A stretch of DNA of 20,588 nt, taken from Pseudomonadota bacterium. GTDB taxonomy: Bacteria > Desulfobacterota > Anaeroferrophillalia > Anaeroferrophillales > Tharpellaceae. Location of the stretch: assembly GCA_015486445.1 (NCBI GenBank), contig WFRT01000152.1, positions 1-20,588 of the forward strand. Direction: 5' to 3'. Positions 1 through 9,224 of this stretch are shown in pieces. The notes under the pieces are model-generated. The model was not told where the DNA came from. It did no database searches and saw only the letters and a list, made by a program, of their open reading frames with translations. Numbering within the stretch: position 1 is the first letter of the stretch; every line of letters starts with the position of its first letter. The position numbers were made by a program, and so were the translations under genes.

Positions 1-281
1 CCGGGGCGGGTGATGGCCGGACCTGAAGTTCCCCGAATCTGGGCCCCCATTTCCGTGGCAATGATCCGTGACAGGGTGGTCTTGCCGAGTCCCGGGGGAC
101 CGTACAACAGCAGATGGTCGAGGGCTTCGCCCCGGCCCCGGGCGGCCTCGATAAAAACCTTCAGGTTGGCAACCGCTTTTTCCTGGCCGACGTAGTTGGC
201 CAGCAGGCGGGGGCGCAGGCCCTCTTCAACAGGCCCGTCGTCGGCTAAAAGAATCGGCTCCACCAGGCGTTCCTCAACCAC
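1..281 (-). CDS. ruvB: RuvB Holliday junction helicase, N-terminal part
   Basis: This is the first 93 codons of RuvB, the AAA+ ATPase motor that drives branch migration of Holliday junctions together with RuvA; the rest lies beyond the window edge. The translated N-terminus reads VEERLVEPILL, followed by the typical RPRLLANYVGQ segment near residues 23-33. A Walker A motif GPPGLGKT sits at residues 61-68, and IATEMGAQIRGTSGPAI follows, all standard for RuvB. The start is a GTG (279-281) that overlaps the ruvA stop codon by 8 bases, so the two genes are translationally coupled. An AGGGAG-like ribosome binding site lies just upstream. Identification is secure from the motifs and from the ruvC-ruvA-ruvB order. 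Confidence 0.93.
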   Translation of the reverse strand, partial: MVEERLVEPILLADDGPVEEGLRPRLLANYVGQEKAVANLKVFIEAARGRGEALDHLLLYGPPGLGKTTLSRIIATEMGAQIRGTSGPAITRP

Positions 282-894
282 GGTGCAACTCCCTGAGAAC
301 CTGTTTCAAAAGCGCTTCGGTCCCGGCTCCGGGGTGCTCTCCCAGTTTTTGGACAACAATCTTTTCCACTTCCTGGCGGTGGTAGCCCAGGGCCTCTAGG
401 GCCGCCAGCAGCTCCCGCTCGATTTCCCGGTTGACCGCGGTTTCCCAGCCGTCCGCCAAGGCCTGGCCGGCCCGGTAATCATCCCCGAGCTCTTTTTTCA
501 GAACCTCGCCAAGTTCCAGGATCAGACGTTTGGAAAGTTTCTTGCCGACCCCGGGAAGCTTGCAGAGTTCATCGACTTCACCCTCGATCAACAGGCCTTC
601 AAGCCGGCTGACATCCCCTCCGGCAATAATCGCAAAAGCCAGTTTGGGGCCAACCCCGCTGATCTTGAGCAAACGCAGGAACATCTCCTGTTCCCGGCGG
701 TCGGCAAAGCCGTAAAGCTGGATCAGGTCCTCCCGGAAACGGGTGGTTACCCACAAAATCACCTCTTCCTCAAGGGCCGGCAGGGAGGCGGCGGTGGCCG
801 CCGAAACCTGGAGACGGTAGCCGACCCCGCCGGCCTCGACCATCACCTCGGTTGCCTCCCGGCTGATCAGGGGCCCTCGAATGCGGCCGATCAT
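274..894 (-). CDS. ruvA: RuvA Holliday junction branch migration subunit
   Basis: RuvA is the tetrameric DNA-binding subunit that holds the four-way junction and recruits RuvB. At 206 residues it has the usual family length. The N-terminal OB-fold domain begins MIGRIRGPLISR. Two helix-hairpin-helix motifs are visible: LKISGVGPKLAFAI at about residues 76-89 and LCKLPGVGKKLSKRLILEL at about 110-128. A C-terminal domain of about 50 residues follows a linker and should contact RuvB. The ATG overlaps the ruvC stop by 4 bases, and the gene's own stop overlaps the ruvB start, so the three form one operon. No anomalies were seen. Confidence 0.96.
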   Translation of the reverse strand: MIGRIRGPLISREATEVMVEAGGVGYRLQVSAATAASLPALEEEVILWVTTRFREDLIQLYGFADRREQEMFLRLLKISGVGPKLAFAIIAGGDVSRLEGLLIEGEVDELCKLPGVGKKLSKRLILELGEVLKKELGDDYRAGQALADGWETAVNREIERELLAALEALGYHRQEVEKIVVQKLGEHPGAGTEALLKQVLRELHRG

Positions 895-1379
895 CGCCCC
901 CCCCTTTGCGGCAATGCCGCCCAGTGATGATGACAGATGGCCACCGCCAGGGCGTCGGCCGCATGTTCACCGGCCAGGCGGTCCTGTTTAAGCAGCAGTT
1001 TCACCATGTGCTGAACCTGTTCCTTGCCGGCCCGACCGTATCCAACGACGGCCTGCTTGACCTGGCTCGGAGGATATTCATTGACCGCCAGCCCGAACCG
1101 GGCGACAGCCACCATGACCGCGCCCCGGGCCTCTCCCAGAACCAGCATGCTTTTCACGTTGCTGCCGTAGAAAACCCCCTCGACGGCAAACTGGTCGGGC
1201 CGGTATTTCTCCAGCAGCCCGGTCGTGTGATCAAAGAGCAGGGTCAATTTGGTCGCGATATCGGCCCGGGCGGGCAGCTTGAACTGTTCGTCATGGCAGT
1301 ATCCAAGTTTTCCGGCAACCATTTCCACCAACCCGTAACCGGTTACCGTACTGCCGGGATCAACCCCTAAAACCAGCAT
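891..1379 (-). CDS. ruvC: RuvC crossover junction endodeoxyribonuclease
   Basis: RuvC resolves Holliday junctions by symmetric, metal-dependent cleavage. The protein has 162 residues, which is typical. The RNase H-like fold carries its expected acidic residues: D7 in LGVDPGS, E67 in FAVEGVFYGSN, and H139 and D142 in GEHAADALA, matching D7, E66, H138 and D141 of the E. coli enzyme. The ATG directly abuts the stop codon of yebC (no spacer), and the gene overlaps ruvA by 4 bases, so it lies in the middle of a yebC-ruvC-ruvA-ruvB operon. The ribosome binding site would lie inside the end of yebC (a GGAGG sits 14 nt upstream, which is rather far), so coupling to yebC translation is likely. Confidence 0.96.
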   Translation of the reverse strand: MLVLGVDPGSTVTGYGLVEMVAGKLGYCHDEQFKLPARADIATKLTLLFDHTTGLLEKYRPDQFAVEGVFYGSNVKSMLVLGEARGAVMVAVARFGLAVNEYPPSQVKQAVVGYGRAGKEQVQHMVKLLLKQDRLAGEHAADALAVAICHHHWAALPQRGGR

Positions 1380-2135
1380 CTATTTCTGCAGATCCTCCAT
1401 CAGGGCATCATCGATATCAAAATTGGCATAGATTTTCTGGACATCGTCACAATCTTCGAGCATGTCCATCAGGCGCAGCATCTGTTCGGCGGCCTTGCCT
1501 TCAAGCGACACGGTATTTGACGGGATCTTGTCAATGGCGGCCGAAAGCATCGCAATGCCCTCGCGCTCGAGAGCCTGGCGCACCTCCTCAAAGGCCTCCG
1601 GGGAGGTATGGATCTCTATCGTGTCGGAACCCTCTTCATCAATGACATCATCGGCGCCGGCTTCGAGTGCGAGTTCGAAAAGCGCCTCGGCATCGACTAT
1701 CTCGCGTTCACAGACAATCACCCCCCTGGTATCGAAGATCCAGGCGACACAGCCGTTCTCGCCAAGGTTGCCGTTGCACTTGTTAAAGATGTGACGCACC
1801 TCGGCCGCGGCCCGGTTCTTGTTGTCGGTCAGGATGTCCAGCATTACGGCAGCTCCGCCGGGACCGTAACCTTCGTAGGTGAACTCCTCGTAACTGACCC
1901 CTTCCAACTCCCCGGTCCCCTTCTTGATAGCCCGCTCGATGTTGTCCTTGGGCATATTGGCGGACTTGGCCGCGGCCACCGCCGTCCGCAGCCGGGGATT
2001 CATGTCGGGGTCGCCCCCGCCATCCCGGGCGGCGACGATGATTTCCTTGATGATCCGGGTAAAGATTTTGCCGCGCTTGGCATCGACCGCCCCCTTGCGG
2101 TGCTTGATACTGCTCCATTTATTGTGACCCGACAT
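1380..2135 (-). CDS. yebC: YebC/PmpR family protein
   Basis: This is a YebC/PmpR/TACO1 family protein. Members were first described as transcriptional regulators, including of ruvC-type genes; later work links them to translation of proline-rich stretches. The frame stays open for 49 codons upstream, but the real start is the ATG at 2133-2135. The family signature MSGHNKWSSIKHRKG begins there, and a GGAG ribosome binding site precedes it. The product has 251 residues, the usual length. Further family segments are DAKRGKIFTRIIKEI, NPRLRTAVAAAKSANMPKDNI and the EEFTYEGYGPGGAA loop. It abuts ruvC, a common arrangement. The start is probably preceded by the operon promoter near 2205-2233. Confidence 0.95.
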   Translation of the reverse strand: MSGHNKWSSIKHRKGAVDAKRGKIFTRIIKEIIVAARDGGGDPDMNPRLRTAVAAAKSANMPKDNIERAIKKGTGELEGVSYEEFTYEGYGPGGAAVMLDILTDNKNRAAAEVRHIFNKCNGNLGENGCVAWIFDTRGVIVCEREIVDAEALFELALEAGADDVIDEEGSDTIEIHTSPEAFEEVRQALEREGIAMLSAAIDKIPSNTVSLEGKAAEQMLRLMDMLEDCDDVQKIYANFDIDDALMEDLQK

Positions 2136-2204
2136 AAAACTTCTCCAAAACGGTTCTGCGGCCGTCAGGCAACGACCGGTTTTCTGCTTTTTCGCCGGCT
2201 CTCC

Positions 2205-2233
2205 AACTAGTGGAAACTGGCCGGCCCTGTCAA
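2205..2233 (-). promoter_or_regulatory. Weak candidate promoter for yebC-ruvCAB
   Basis: On the minus strand a perfect -35 hexamer TTGACA (2228-2233) lies just past the hppA terminator and about 95 nt before the yebC start. At 17 nt spacing the -10 position reads CTAGTT, a poor match to TATAAT. The position is right for the first gene of a new operon, but the -10 makes this a tentative call. Confidence 0.25.
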
Positions 2234-2238
2234 GACGC

Positions 2239-2271
2239 AAAAGGCCGGCGCCTTTTCCAGACGCCGGCCTT
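2239..2271 (-). terminator. Intrinsic terminator after hppA
   Basis: A perfect 10-bp inverted repeat (AAGGCCGGCG at 2241-2250, CGCCGGCCTT at 2262-2271) has an 11-nt loop. Read on the minus strand, the stem ends in a short TTTT run. It lies about 28 nt downstream of the hppA stop codon and upstream of yebC, the expected place for a transcription end. The T-run is short, so termination may be incomplete. Confidence 0.72.
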
Positions 2272-2298
2272 GAGTCTAGCATAAATCGATGACGATTC

Positions 2299-4293
<1,995 letters not shown>

Positions 4294-4365
4294 ACAGTTC
4301 CCTCCTTTTTTTTACTGGTCAAGCGTTATGGTTAAAACTACCCCGAAAAAATGGTTATCTGTATC

Positions 4366-5043
4366 TTATTCCGGGTCCGGCAGACCGTCGCCCGCCGAAC
4401 CCGCTACCGGCAAGTTCTTTCTTTCGACAAGCACCGGGATCTCCCGGTTGAGTTCATTCATGGCCGCAGTACTTCCCGCCGTAAAACAGCGAAACAAGCC
4501 GGCCACGCCACGTTCAAGAACCGCCTCCACCAGATCGAGTTCAGCCACGGCAAACCGTGACAACACGAACTCGACCGTGTCAGGACCCCGGTATTCACTG
4601 TCTATACCCAGCCGCAGGCGCAGGAACTCGGCCCGGCCGAGTTCGTCGATAACGGAGGCCACTCCCCGGTGGCCGCCGCTGCCGCCTCCCCGTTTGAGCT
4701 TGACACGTCCCAGGGGAAGGTCAAGGTCGTCGTGAATTACCAGCAGCCGTTCCAGATCGAAGCCCGGCAGTTCTGCAACCAGGGGCGCCAGAACCTGTCC
4801 GCTGCGATTCATATAGGCAAGCGGCTTGACCAGGCACACCGGCCGGCCGGCCAGTCGCACCCGGGCAACGGCCGCCGAACCTCCCTCACGGATTTTGAAA
4901 GATCCGGCCGGATCCCCCGCCTGCAGCAGGCGATCCAGCATCATGAAACCAAAATTGTGCCTGGTGGCAACATATTCGGGGCCGGGATTACCGAGCCCGG
5001 CAACCAGGAATTCATCGTCCGCCAGGCGGAAATGGTCACCCAT
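4366..5043 (-). CDS. pth: Peptidyl-tRNA hydrolase
   Basis: Pth frees tRNA from peptidyl-tRNA that drops off the ribosome. The protein has 225 residues, slightly longer than usual (190-200) because of a tail after residue 200. Conserved elements are GLGNPGPEY with N19, the catalytic H29 in TRHNFGF, N79 in YMNRSG, and D105 in VIHDDLDLP, corresponding to N10, H20, N68 and D93 of E. coli. One oddity: the loop GGSGGHRG carries Arg126 where E. coli has Asn114 (GGHNG). The gene begins 12 nt after the rplY stop and has an ATG start; it is part of the prs-rplY-pth block. The function is secure from the overall match; the effect of the Arg is unknown. Confidence 0.93.
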   Translation of the reverse strand: MGDHFRLADDEFLVAGLGNPGPEYVATRHNFGFMMLDRLLQAGDPAGSFKIREGGSAAVARVRLAGRPVCLVKPLAYMNRSGQVLAPLVAELPGFDLERLLVIHDDLDLPLGRVKLKRGGGSGGHRGVASVIDELGRAEFLRLRLGIDSEYRGPDTVEFVLSRFAVAELDLVEAVLERGVAGLFRCFTAGSTAAMNELNREIPVLVERKNLPVAGSAGDGLPDPE

Positions 5044-5055
5044 ACAGGCCGGGCC

Positions 5056-5679
5056 CTACTCTTCCGGAGCTTCGGACTCCTCCAGTTCCTCGATTTCCTC
5101 GTCTTCCGCTGCCGTCGCCTCGCCGGAAACCGTCTGCACGGTGACAATGGTAAAATTGGTGGCGGCAATGAATTCAATGCCCTCGACCTTAAGATCGTTG
5201 ACATGGATGGCGTCGCCGAGGCCCAGCGGGCTCACGTCAATGACAATGTTTTCCGGAATGTCCTTGGGCAGGCACCGGATTTCCAGGGTCCGGCGCACCG
5301 GCTGCAGAAGACCGCCCTCGGCCACCCCGACCGCTTTTCCTTCAAAAACCACCGGGACTTCGACCTGGATCGGTTCGCCGTAGCGAACCCCGTAAAAATC
5401 GACATGGGTAAGCCATCCGGTCACCGGATGACGCTGGGTATCCTTGATAATCGAGATCAGTTCTTCATTGACGCCCTGGCCGTCGACATTCAACGCCACC
5501 AGGGCCCCGGCACTTTCGGCCACCAGGCGTTCCACCGCCATCCGGTCGACCGCGTACATGCTTACCGGGCAAGCGCTGCCGTAACGCACGGCCGGGATCT
5601 TGCCCTGGCGGCGCAGACGGCGGGCAATCCCCTTGCCTTTTTTCTCTCTGGTTTCAACTGTCAGTTCAGCAATTGCCAT
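5056..5679 (-). CDS. rplY: 50S ribosomal protein L25, long (CTC/TL5) form
   Basis: L25 binds 5S rRNA in the large subunit. This is the long CTC/TL5 type with 207 residues. The N-terminal L25 domain spans about residues 1-92 (ELTVETREKKGKGIARRLR at the start, HPVTGWLTHVDFYGV at the end). The C-terminal beta-domain spans about 96-185 (EPIQVEVPVVFEGKAVG, LPKDIPENIVIDVSPLGLGDAIHV). A strongly acidic tail (EDEEIEELEESEAPEE) closes the protein. A clear GGAGG ribosome binding site precedes the ATG. An 89-nt gap separates it from prs, and pth follows after 12 nt. The prs-rplY-pth order is a widely conserved cluster. Within the prs-rplY gap a 5-bp hairpin followed by a few Ts is too weak to call a terminator. 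Confidence 0.95.
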   Translation of the reverse strand: MAIAELTVETREKKGKGIARRLRRQGKIPAVRYGSACPVSMYAVDRMAVERLVAESAGALVALNVDGQGVNEELISIIKDTQRHPVTGWLTHVDFYGVRYGEPIQVEVPVVFEGKAVGVAEGGLLQPVRRTLEIRCLPKDIPENIVIDVSPLGLGDAIHVNDLKVEGIEFIAATNFTIVTVQTVSGEATAAEDEEIEELEESEAPEE

Positions 5680-5768
5680 GATCGTTCTTCCTCCTTCGGA
5701 AATCCTTCAGAAAACCGGCTGACCGGATCTGCGGTTAAGCTTTTTCCCGCTGCGAGCCCGTTTCGGCC

Positions 5769-6707
5769 TCAACCAAAAAGGGCGCTGACCGAATCCTCGA
5801 AATAGATCCGCTTGATGGCGTCGGCCAGCAGCCCCGAGACCGACAGCACCTCGATCTTGCTGCAGGCCTGGATCCGGTCGTGGGGGGGAATAGTATCGGT
5901 AATGATTACTTTTTCAAGTTTTGAGCGTTCGATTCTTTCCAGTGCGGGCCCCGACAGAACCCCGTGGGTCGCCAGGCCGTAAACCTTCGTCGCCCCCTGG
6001 GCTACCAGGGCGTCGGCGGCCTGCGTCAGGGTGCCGGCGGTATCTATCATGTCATCGAGCAGAACTGCGACCTTGCCCTCGATCTCGCCGATGACATTCA
6101 TCACTTCCATGACATTGGGGCCGCTGCGGCGTTTGTCGATGATGGCCAGCGAAACCTTGAGCTTCTTGGCGAAGGAGCGGGCCCGCTCGACCCCGCCGGC
6201 ATCGGGCGACACGACAACCAGATCACCTTCGATATGGTTCCTGACGTAGTCCAGAAGTACCGGAGAGGCATAGAGATGGTCGACCGGAATATCGAAAAAA
6301 CCCTGGATCTGACCGGCGTGGAGATCTATCGTCAAAACCCGGTTAGCCCCGGCCACGGTCAGCAGGTCGGCCACCAGCTTGGCCGTTATCGGGGCCCGCG
6401 GGGCCACTTTGCGGTCCTGGCGGGCATAACCGTAATATGGGATAACCGCGGTTATTTCGGCCGCCGAAGCCCGTTTCAGGGCATCGATAATGATCAGCAA
6501 CTCCATCAGGTTGGCGTTAACCGGGTCGGAGGTCGACTGCACCACGAAAACATGCATCCCGCGCATGCTTTCATGGAGTTCCACCATGATCTCGCCATCA
6601 CTGAAACGCTTGACAACCCCCTTGCTCAGGGGCTCGCAGAGGTCCCGGCACAGGGAATTGGTCAGCAGGGGATTGGAATTGCCGCCAAATATTTTAAGTC
6701 GTTCCAT
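5769..6707 (-). CDS. prs: Ribose-phosphate pyrophosphokinase (PRPP synthetase)
   Basis: Prs makes PRPP from ribose 5-phosphate and ATP, feeding nucleotide, histidine and tryptophan synthesis. It has 312 residues, the standard length. Visible motifs are the N-terminal KIFGGNSNPLL, the PYYGYARQDRK loop (90-100), the cation and ribose-phosphate segment TIDLHAGQIQGFFDIPVDHL (127-144), SPDAGGVERAR (167-177), and the PRPP-binding loop LLDDMIDTAGT (216-226). The start is the ATG at 6705-6707, preceded by only a modest purine-rich stretch. It lies 66 nt downstream of tRNA-Gln with no separate promoter visible, so it may be co-transcribed with the tRNA from the promoter at 6876-6904. The sequence is well conserved with no oddities. 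Confidence 0.97.
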   Translation of the reverse strand: MERLKIFGGNSNPLLTNSLCRDLCEPLSKGVVKRFSDGEIMVELHESMRGMHVFVVQSTSDPVNANLMELLIIIDALKRASAAEITAVIPYYGYARQDRKVAPRAPITAKLVADLLTVAGANRVLTIDLHAGQIQGFFDIPVDHLYASPVLLDYVRNHIEGDLVVVSPDAGGVERARSFAKKLKVSLAIIDKRRSGPNVMEVMNVIGEIEGKVAVLLDDMIDTAGTLTQAADALVAQGATKVYGLATHGVLSGPALERIERSKLEKVIITDTIPPHDRIQACSKIEVLSVSGLLADAIKRIYFEDSVSALFG

Positions 6708-6773
6708 CTTTCAACCGCCGTATCCGGAACTCTCGCGCCTAAAAGAAAAACCCCGGCCGAATCTACCCGTGTC

Positions 6774-6848
6774 TGGCAGGGGTGGTAGGATTCGAACCTA
6801 CGAATGCAGGCTCCAAAGGCCTGTGTCTTACCGCTTGACGACACCCCT
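6774..6848 (-). tRNA. tRNA-Gln (anticodon UUG), CCA encoded
   Basis: The minus strand folds into a full cloverleaf. The acceptor stem is AGGGGTG (6842-6848) with CACCCCT (6778-6784), followed by G73 and an encoded CCA (6774-6776). The anticodon stem CAGGC/GCCTG encloses the loop CTTTGGA, giving anticodon TTG. The T arm is GTAGG-TTCGAAT-CCTAC. The length is 75 nt including CCA. A tRNA-Gln between ispE and prs is a recurrent arrangement in Desulfobacterota such as Geobacter. Confidence 0.96.
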
Positions 6849-6875
6849 TGAACGGCCTTAGCCAAAGACCCGCCC

Positions 6876-6904
6876 CTAATATAGAAAAACAAACCACAAG
6901 TCAA
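6876..6904 (-). promoter_or_regulatory. Promoter for tRNA-Gln and probably prs
   Basis: On the minus strand, TTGACT (6899-6904) and TATTAG (6876-6881) are separated by exactly 17 nt, a good sigma70-type match in an AT-rich patch of otherwise GC-rich DNA. The predicted start is near 6869, about 20 nt before the mature tRNA 5' end. No comparable promoter is visible between the tRNA and prs. Confidence 0.7.
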
Positions 6905-6928
6905 GCACGATATGCGGGCCCGGTTGTT

Positions 6929-7885
6929 TTATTTCACCCCCGGCCCGGCAGCCGAAATCGGGATCCTGAGGTTGCGGGCGAGAAAGACCCGGCAGCCGCT
7001 TCCGGACCATTGCCGGATGGCGTCAGCAAACTCTTTCCGGGCCTCGGCAAAAGAGCCGAAGATCCCGTAGACCACGGACCCACTGCCGCTCATCAGGGTC
7101 CCGCGACAACCGGGCCGGCCGGCAAACCACGCCTTGAGTTCGGCCAGCCGGGGATAACGCTCCATGACCGGTTTTTCAAAATCATTTTCAAGGAGGTAAC
7201 CATCCGCCTCCCCCTCCAGGGTGAACTGTCCGGTATCGTAAACCGGGGCGCAATCCCGCTCTTTTGCCCGCAAGGCGGCGTAGGCCCAGGCGGTTGCCAC
7301 CCCGAAAGCGGGTTTGATCAGCACATACCAGCGCGGGCGCGGCGGCTGCAGGCGGCTGACCCGCTCCCCGATGCCTTCGACCCGGGCCAGGCCGGGGTCG
7401 AGGAAAAAAGGAACATCCGCCCCCAGGGACAGGGCGATGTCAAGCTTTTCCTCCCGGCTCAGGTTCAGAAGGTAGAACTTTTCCAGCAGGCCGACCACCG
7501 CGGCGGCGTTGCTGCTGCCCCCGCCAAGACCGGCCCCGGAGGGAATCCGCTTGTCGAGAAAAAAGCTCCAGCGGCCGCTCGGCCCCAGGCCCCGGCTCCG
7601 GGCCAGGGCGGCCATCTTCATCGCCGCCCGGACCACCAGGTTGTCATCCGGAGAAAGCTCGGGCAGCTGGGGACAATGCAGAAGACAGCGGCAATCCTTC
7701 CCCGGGCTGAACTCACAGTATAAATTGTCAACCAGGGAGATGGGCTCCATCACGGTCAGGAGGTCATGGTAGCCATCCGGCCGGCGGCGGACAATCTTCA
7801 ACCCCAGGTTGACCTTGGCCGGGGCTGCAAGGAGGGTGGAAAAGCTGGGAAAAGGGTATGAACAAGACAAATTCGACAGGCTCAC
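6929..7885 (-). CDS. ispE: 4-diphosphocytidyl-2-C-methyl-D-erythritol kinase
   Basis: IspE phosphorylates CDP-methylerythritol in the MEP pathway of isoprenoid synthesis. It is a GHMP kinase. Visible are the N-terminal APAKVNLGLKI with K24, DGYHDL (37-42), the glycine-rich ATP loop PSGAGLGGGSSNAA (115-128), D157 in LGADVPFFL as the likely base, and a C-terminal MSGSGSVVYGIF motif. At 318 residues it is slightly longer than usual because about 18 residues precede the conserved core. The start used is a GTG (7883-7885) with no convincing ribosome binding site, so the true start could be a few codons further in. It follows hsp20 by 61 nt and precedes the tRNA-Gln promoter. Confidence 0.93.
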   Translation of the reverse strand: MSLSNLSCSYPFPSFSTLLAAPAKVNLGLKIVRRRPDGYHDLLTVMEPISLVDNLYCEFSPGKDCRCLLHCPQLPELSPDDNLVVRAAMKMAALARSRGLGPSGRWSFFLDKRIPSGAGLGGGSSNAAAVVGLLEKFYLLNLSREEKLDIALSLGADVPFFLDPGLARVEGIGERVSRLQPPRPRWYVLIKPAFGVATAWAYAALRAKERDCAPVYDTGQFTLEGEADGYLLENDFEKPVMERYPRLAELKAWFAGRPGCRGTLMSGSGSVVYGIFGSFAEARKEFADAIRQWSGSGCRVFLARNLRIPISAAGPGVK

Positions 7886-7946
7886 GGAAGGTCTGCAACA
7901 CCCGGCTCCCGGCGAGCCGGGAAAGCGCCGGGGTTAGGCACCGGAA

Positions 7947-8393
7947 TCATTCGATGGTTACGCTTTTTTTGCCGACTTCGGTAATTTTTTTGTCCAACAG
8001 GATAACCAGGAGGCCATTTTTCAAGGTTGCCCGAACCTTTTCCGGCAACACCGGGTCGGGCAGCAGGATGATTCTTTCGAAACGGCCGCAAACCCGCTCC
8101 AGGCAGAGCACGTCCCCGCGGCCGGCCACATCGTACTCCTCCTCGCGGCGCCCCTTGATAACCACCTTGTCATCGTAAACCGAAAGATCGATATCATGTT
8201 TCTCGACCCCCGGAACCTCGACCACCATCCGGTACTTGTCGCCGTGGTCGAACAGGTCGACAGCCGGCAGCCAGCCGGAACCGGAACGACCGGCATTGAA
8301 CGATGATTCGGGCTCGGAAACGGCAAAAAAACGATCCATCTTGTTCTTCATGGAAAAAAGCATCTCGAAGGTATCGTCTTTCTCTTGACTCAC
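7947..8393 (-). CDS. Small heat shock protein, Hsp20 family
   Basis: This is an ATP-independent holdase of the alpha-crystallin/Hsp20 family with 148 residues. The short N-terminal arm is followed by the alpha-crystallin domain (about residues 42-133): WLPAVDLFDHGDKYRMVVEVPGV, the KGRREEEY strand, GRFERIILLP and the closing LKNGLLVILL. A C-terminal VTI near residues 145-147 resembles the I-x-I anchor used in oligomer assembly. A longer frame begins with a TTG at 8397-8399, but AGGAGG directly abuts that TTG. The GTG at 8391-8393 lies 6 nt after AGGAGG and is the better start. Its position between moaC and ispE gives no clear functional link. I see no heat-shock-type operator. Confidence 0.92.
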   Translation of the reverse strand: MSQEKDDTFEMLFSMKNKMDRFFAVSEPESSFNAGRSGSGWLPAVDLFDHGDKYRMVVEVPGVEKHDIDLSVYDDKVVIKGRREEEYDVAGRGDVLCLERVCGRFERIILLPDPVLPEKVRATLKNGLLVILLDKKITEVGKKSVTIE

Positions 8394-8427
8394 AATCAAC
8401 CTCCTGTCACTTCACCTTCCGGCCCCC

Positions 8428-9222
8428 TCAACCGAGCACCGCGCACAGCGCAAGCCGGCCCAGGCGACCGGGTTTTATCACATCCAGGCGGGGTTCTCCG
8501 CCAGCCGCCGGGGAGATGAGCAGCAGGGCCTCTCCCAGGACCATGATGCGGCCGGGAATTTGCTCAGCTCCGGCGGCATCGCTGCCGCCGGGCCAGGCGG
8601 AGATACGCCCCAGAACCGGGCCCTGGCCATCCTGCTTCCTGAATTCAAAACCCGAGGCCTGAAGCCGGCAGAAAACCCGGTCACCCGCTTCGAGCCGGGC
8701 TTCGCCGGCCCCTTCAAGCACGACCGCCCGCTGCGCGTCCAGGTAACGGCCGCTGCGGCCCCCCGTTTTCTCCAGCAGGCCGACGGTTTCAAGGATCAGC
8801 CCCCGGTCAATGGCCTTGCACATGTCGTAAACCGTAAGTCCGGCCACGGTGACCGCGGTCAGGGCCTCCATTTCAACCCCGGTCCGGCCGGCGAGGCCGA
8901 CCTCGCCGATAATAACGATCCGGGCCGCATCGCCATCCCCGGCCGGGGCCAGGGGCACCAGTTCCACCCCGGCCCAGTCGAGAGGCAGGGGATGGCAGAG
9001 AGGAATCAACTCCCCGCAACGCTTGGCCGCCATGATCCCGGCCAGCCGGGCGGCGGCGAAAACATCTCCTTTGGCCACCCCTCCGGAGGTGATCGCCGCC
9101 AGGGTTTCGGGCTGCAGCCGCAGCCGGCCCCAGGCCCGGGCATAGCGCCGGGTTACAGCCTTGCCGGCGACATCAACCATCGCCGCCTGGCCGCGGCTGT
9201 CAAGATGACTCAACCCCTCCAT
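8428..9222 (-). CDS. moaC: Cyclic pyranopterin monophosphate synthase MoaC with C-terminal extension
   Basis: MoaC converts the MoaA product to cyclic pyranopterin monophosphate in molybdenum cofactor synthesis. Residues 1-160 are a normal MoaC: HLDSRGQAAMVDVAGK, ITSGGVAKGDVFAAARLAGI, ELIPLCHPLPLD with H77, GRTGVEMEALTA, and YDMCKA with D133 and K136 as the catalytic pair. A further 104 residues or so follow (161-264), absent from typical MoaC proteins of about 160 residues. The extension has no motif I recognise; it does not show MoaB or MOSC signatures. The frame is open 11-12 codons further upstream, but the GGAGG overlapping the moaA end favours the second of two tandem ATGs, at 9220-9222. 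moaA lies directly upstream, so the first two steps of the pathway are coupled. Confidence 0.9.
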   Translation of the reverse strand: MEGLSHLDSRGQAAMVDVAGKAVTRRYARAWGRLRLQPETLAAITSGGVAKGDVFAAARLAGIMAAKRCGELIPLCHPLPLDWAGVELVPLAPAGDGDAARIVIIGEVGLAGRTGVEMEALTAVTVAGLTVYDMCKAIDRGLILETVGLLEKTGGRSGRYLDAQRAVVLEGAGEARLEAGDRVFCRLQASGFEFRKQDGQGPVLGRISAWPGGSDAAGAEQIPGRIMVLGEALLLISPAAGGEPRLDVIKPGRLGRLALCAVLG

Positions 9223-9224
9223 CA

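Noticed and set aside
4294..4365. Possible separate promoter for hppA
   Set aside because: The only TTGAC-like hexamer lies too close to the start codon to have a -10 downstream of it, and no 17-nt-spaced pair was found in this gap.
5711..5736. Small hairpin followed by a few Ts between prs and rplY
   Set aside because: The 5-bp stem (AACCG/CGGTT) with a 14-nt loop is too weak to call an attenuator or terminator.
4669..5805. Plus-strand open frame spanning pth and rplY
   Set aside because: It is a shadow of two conserved genes with secure starts and stops; no recognisable domain is present.
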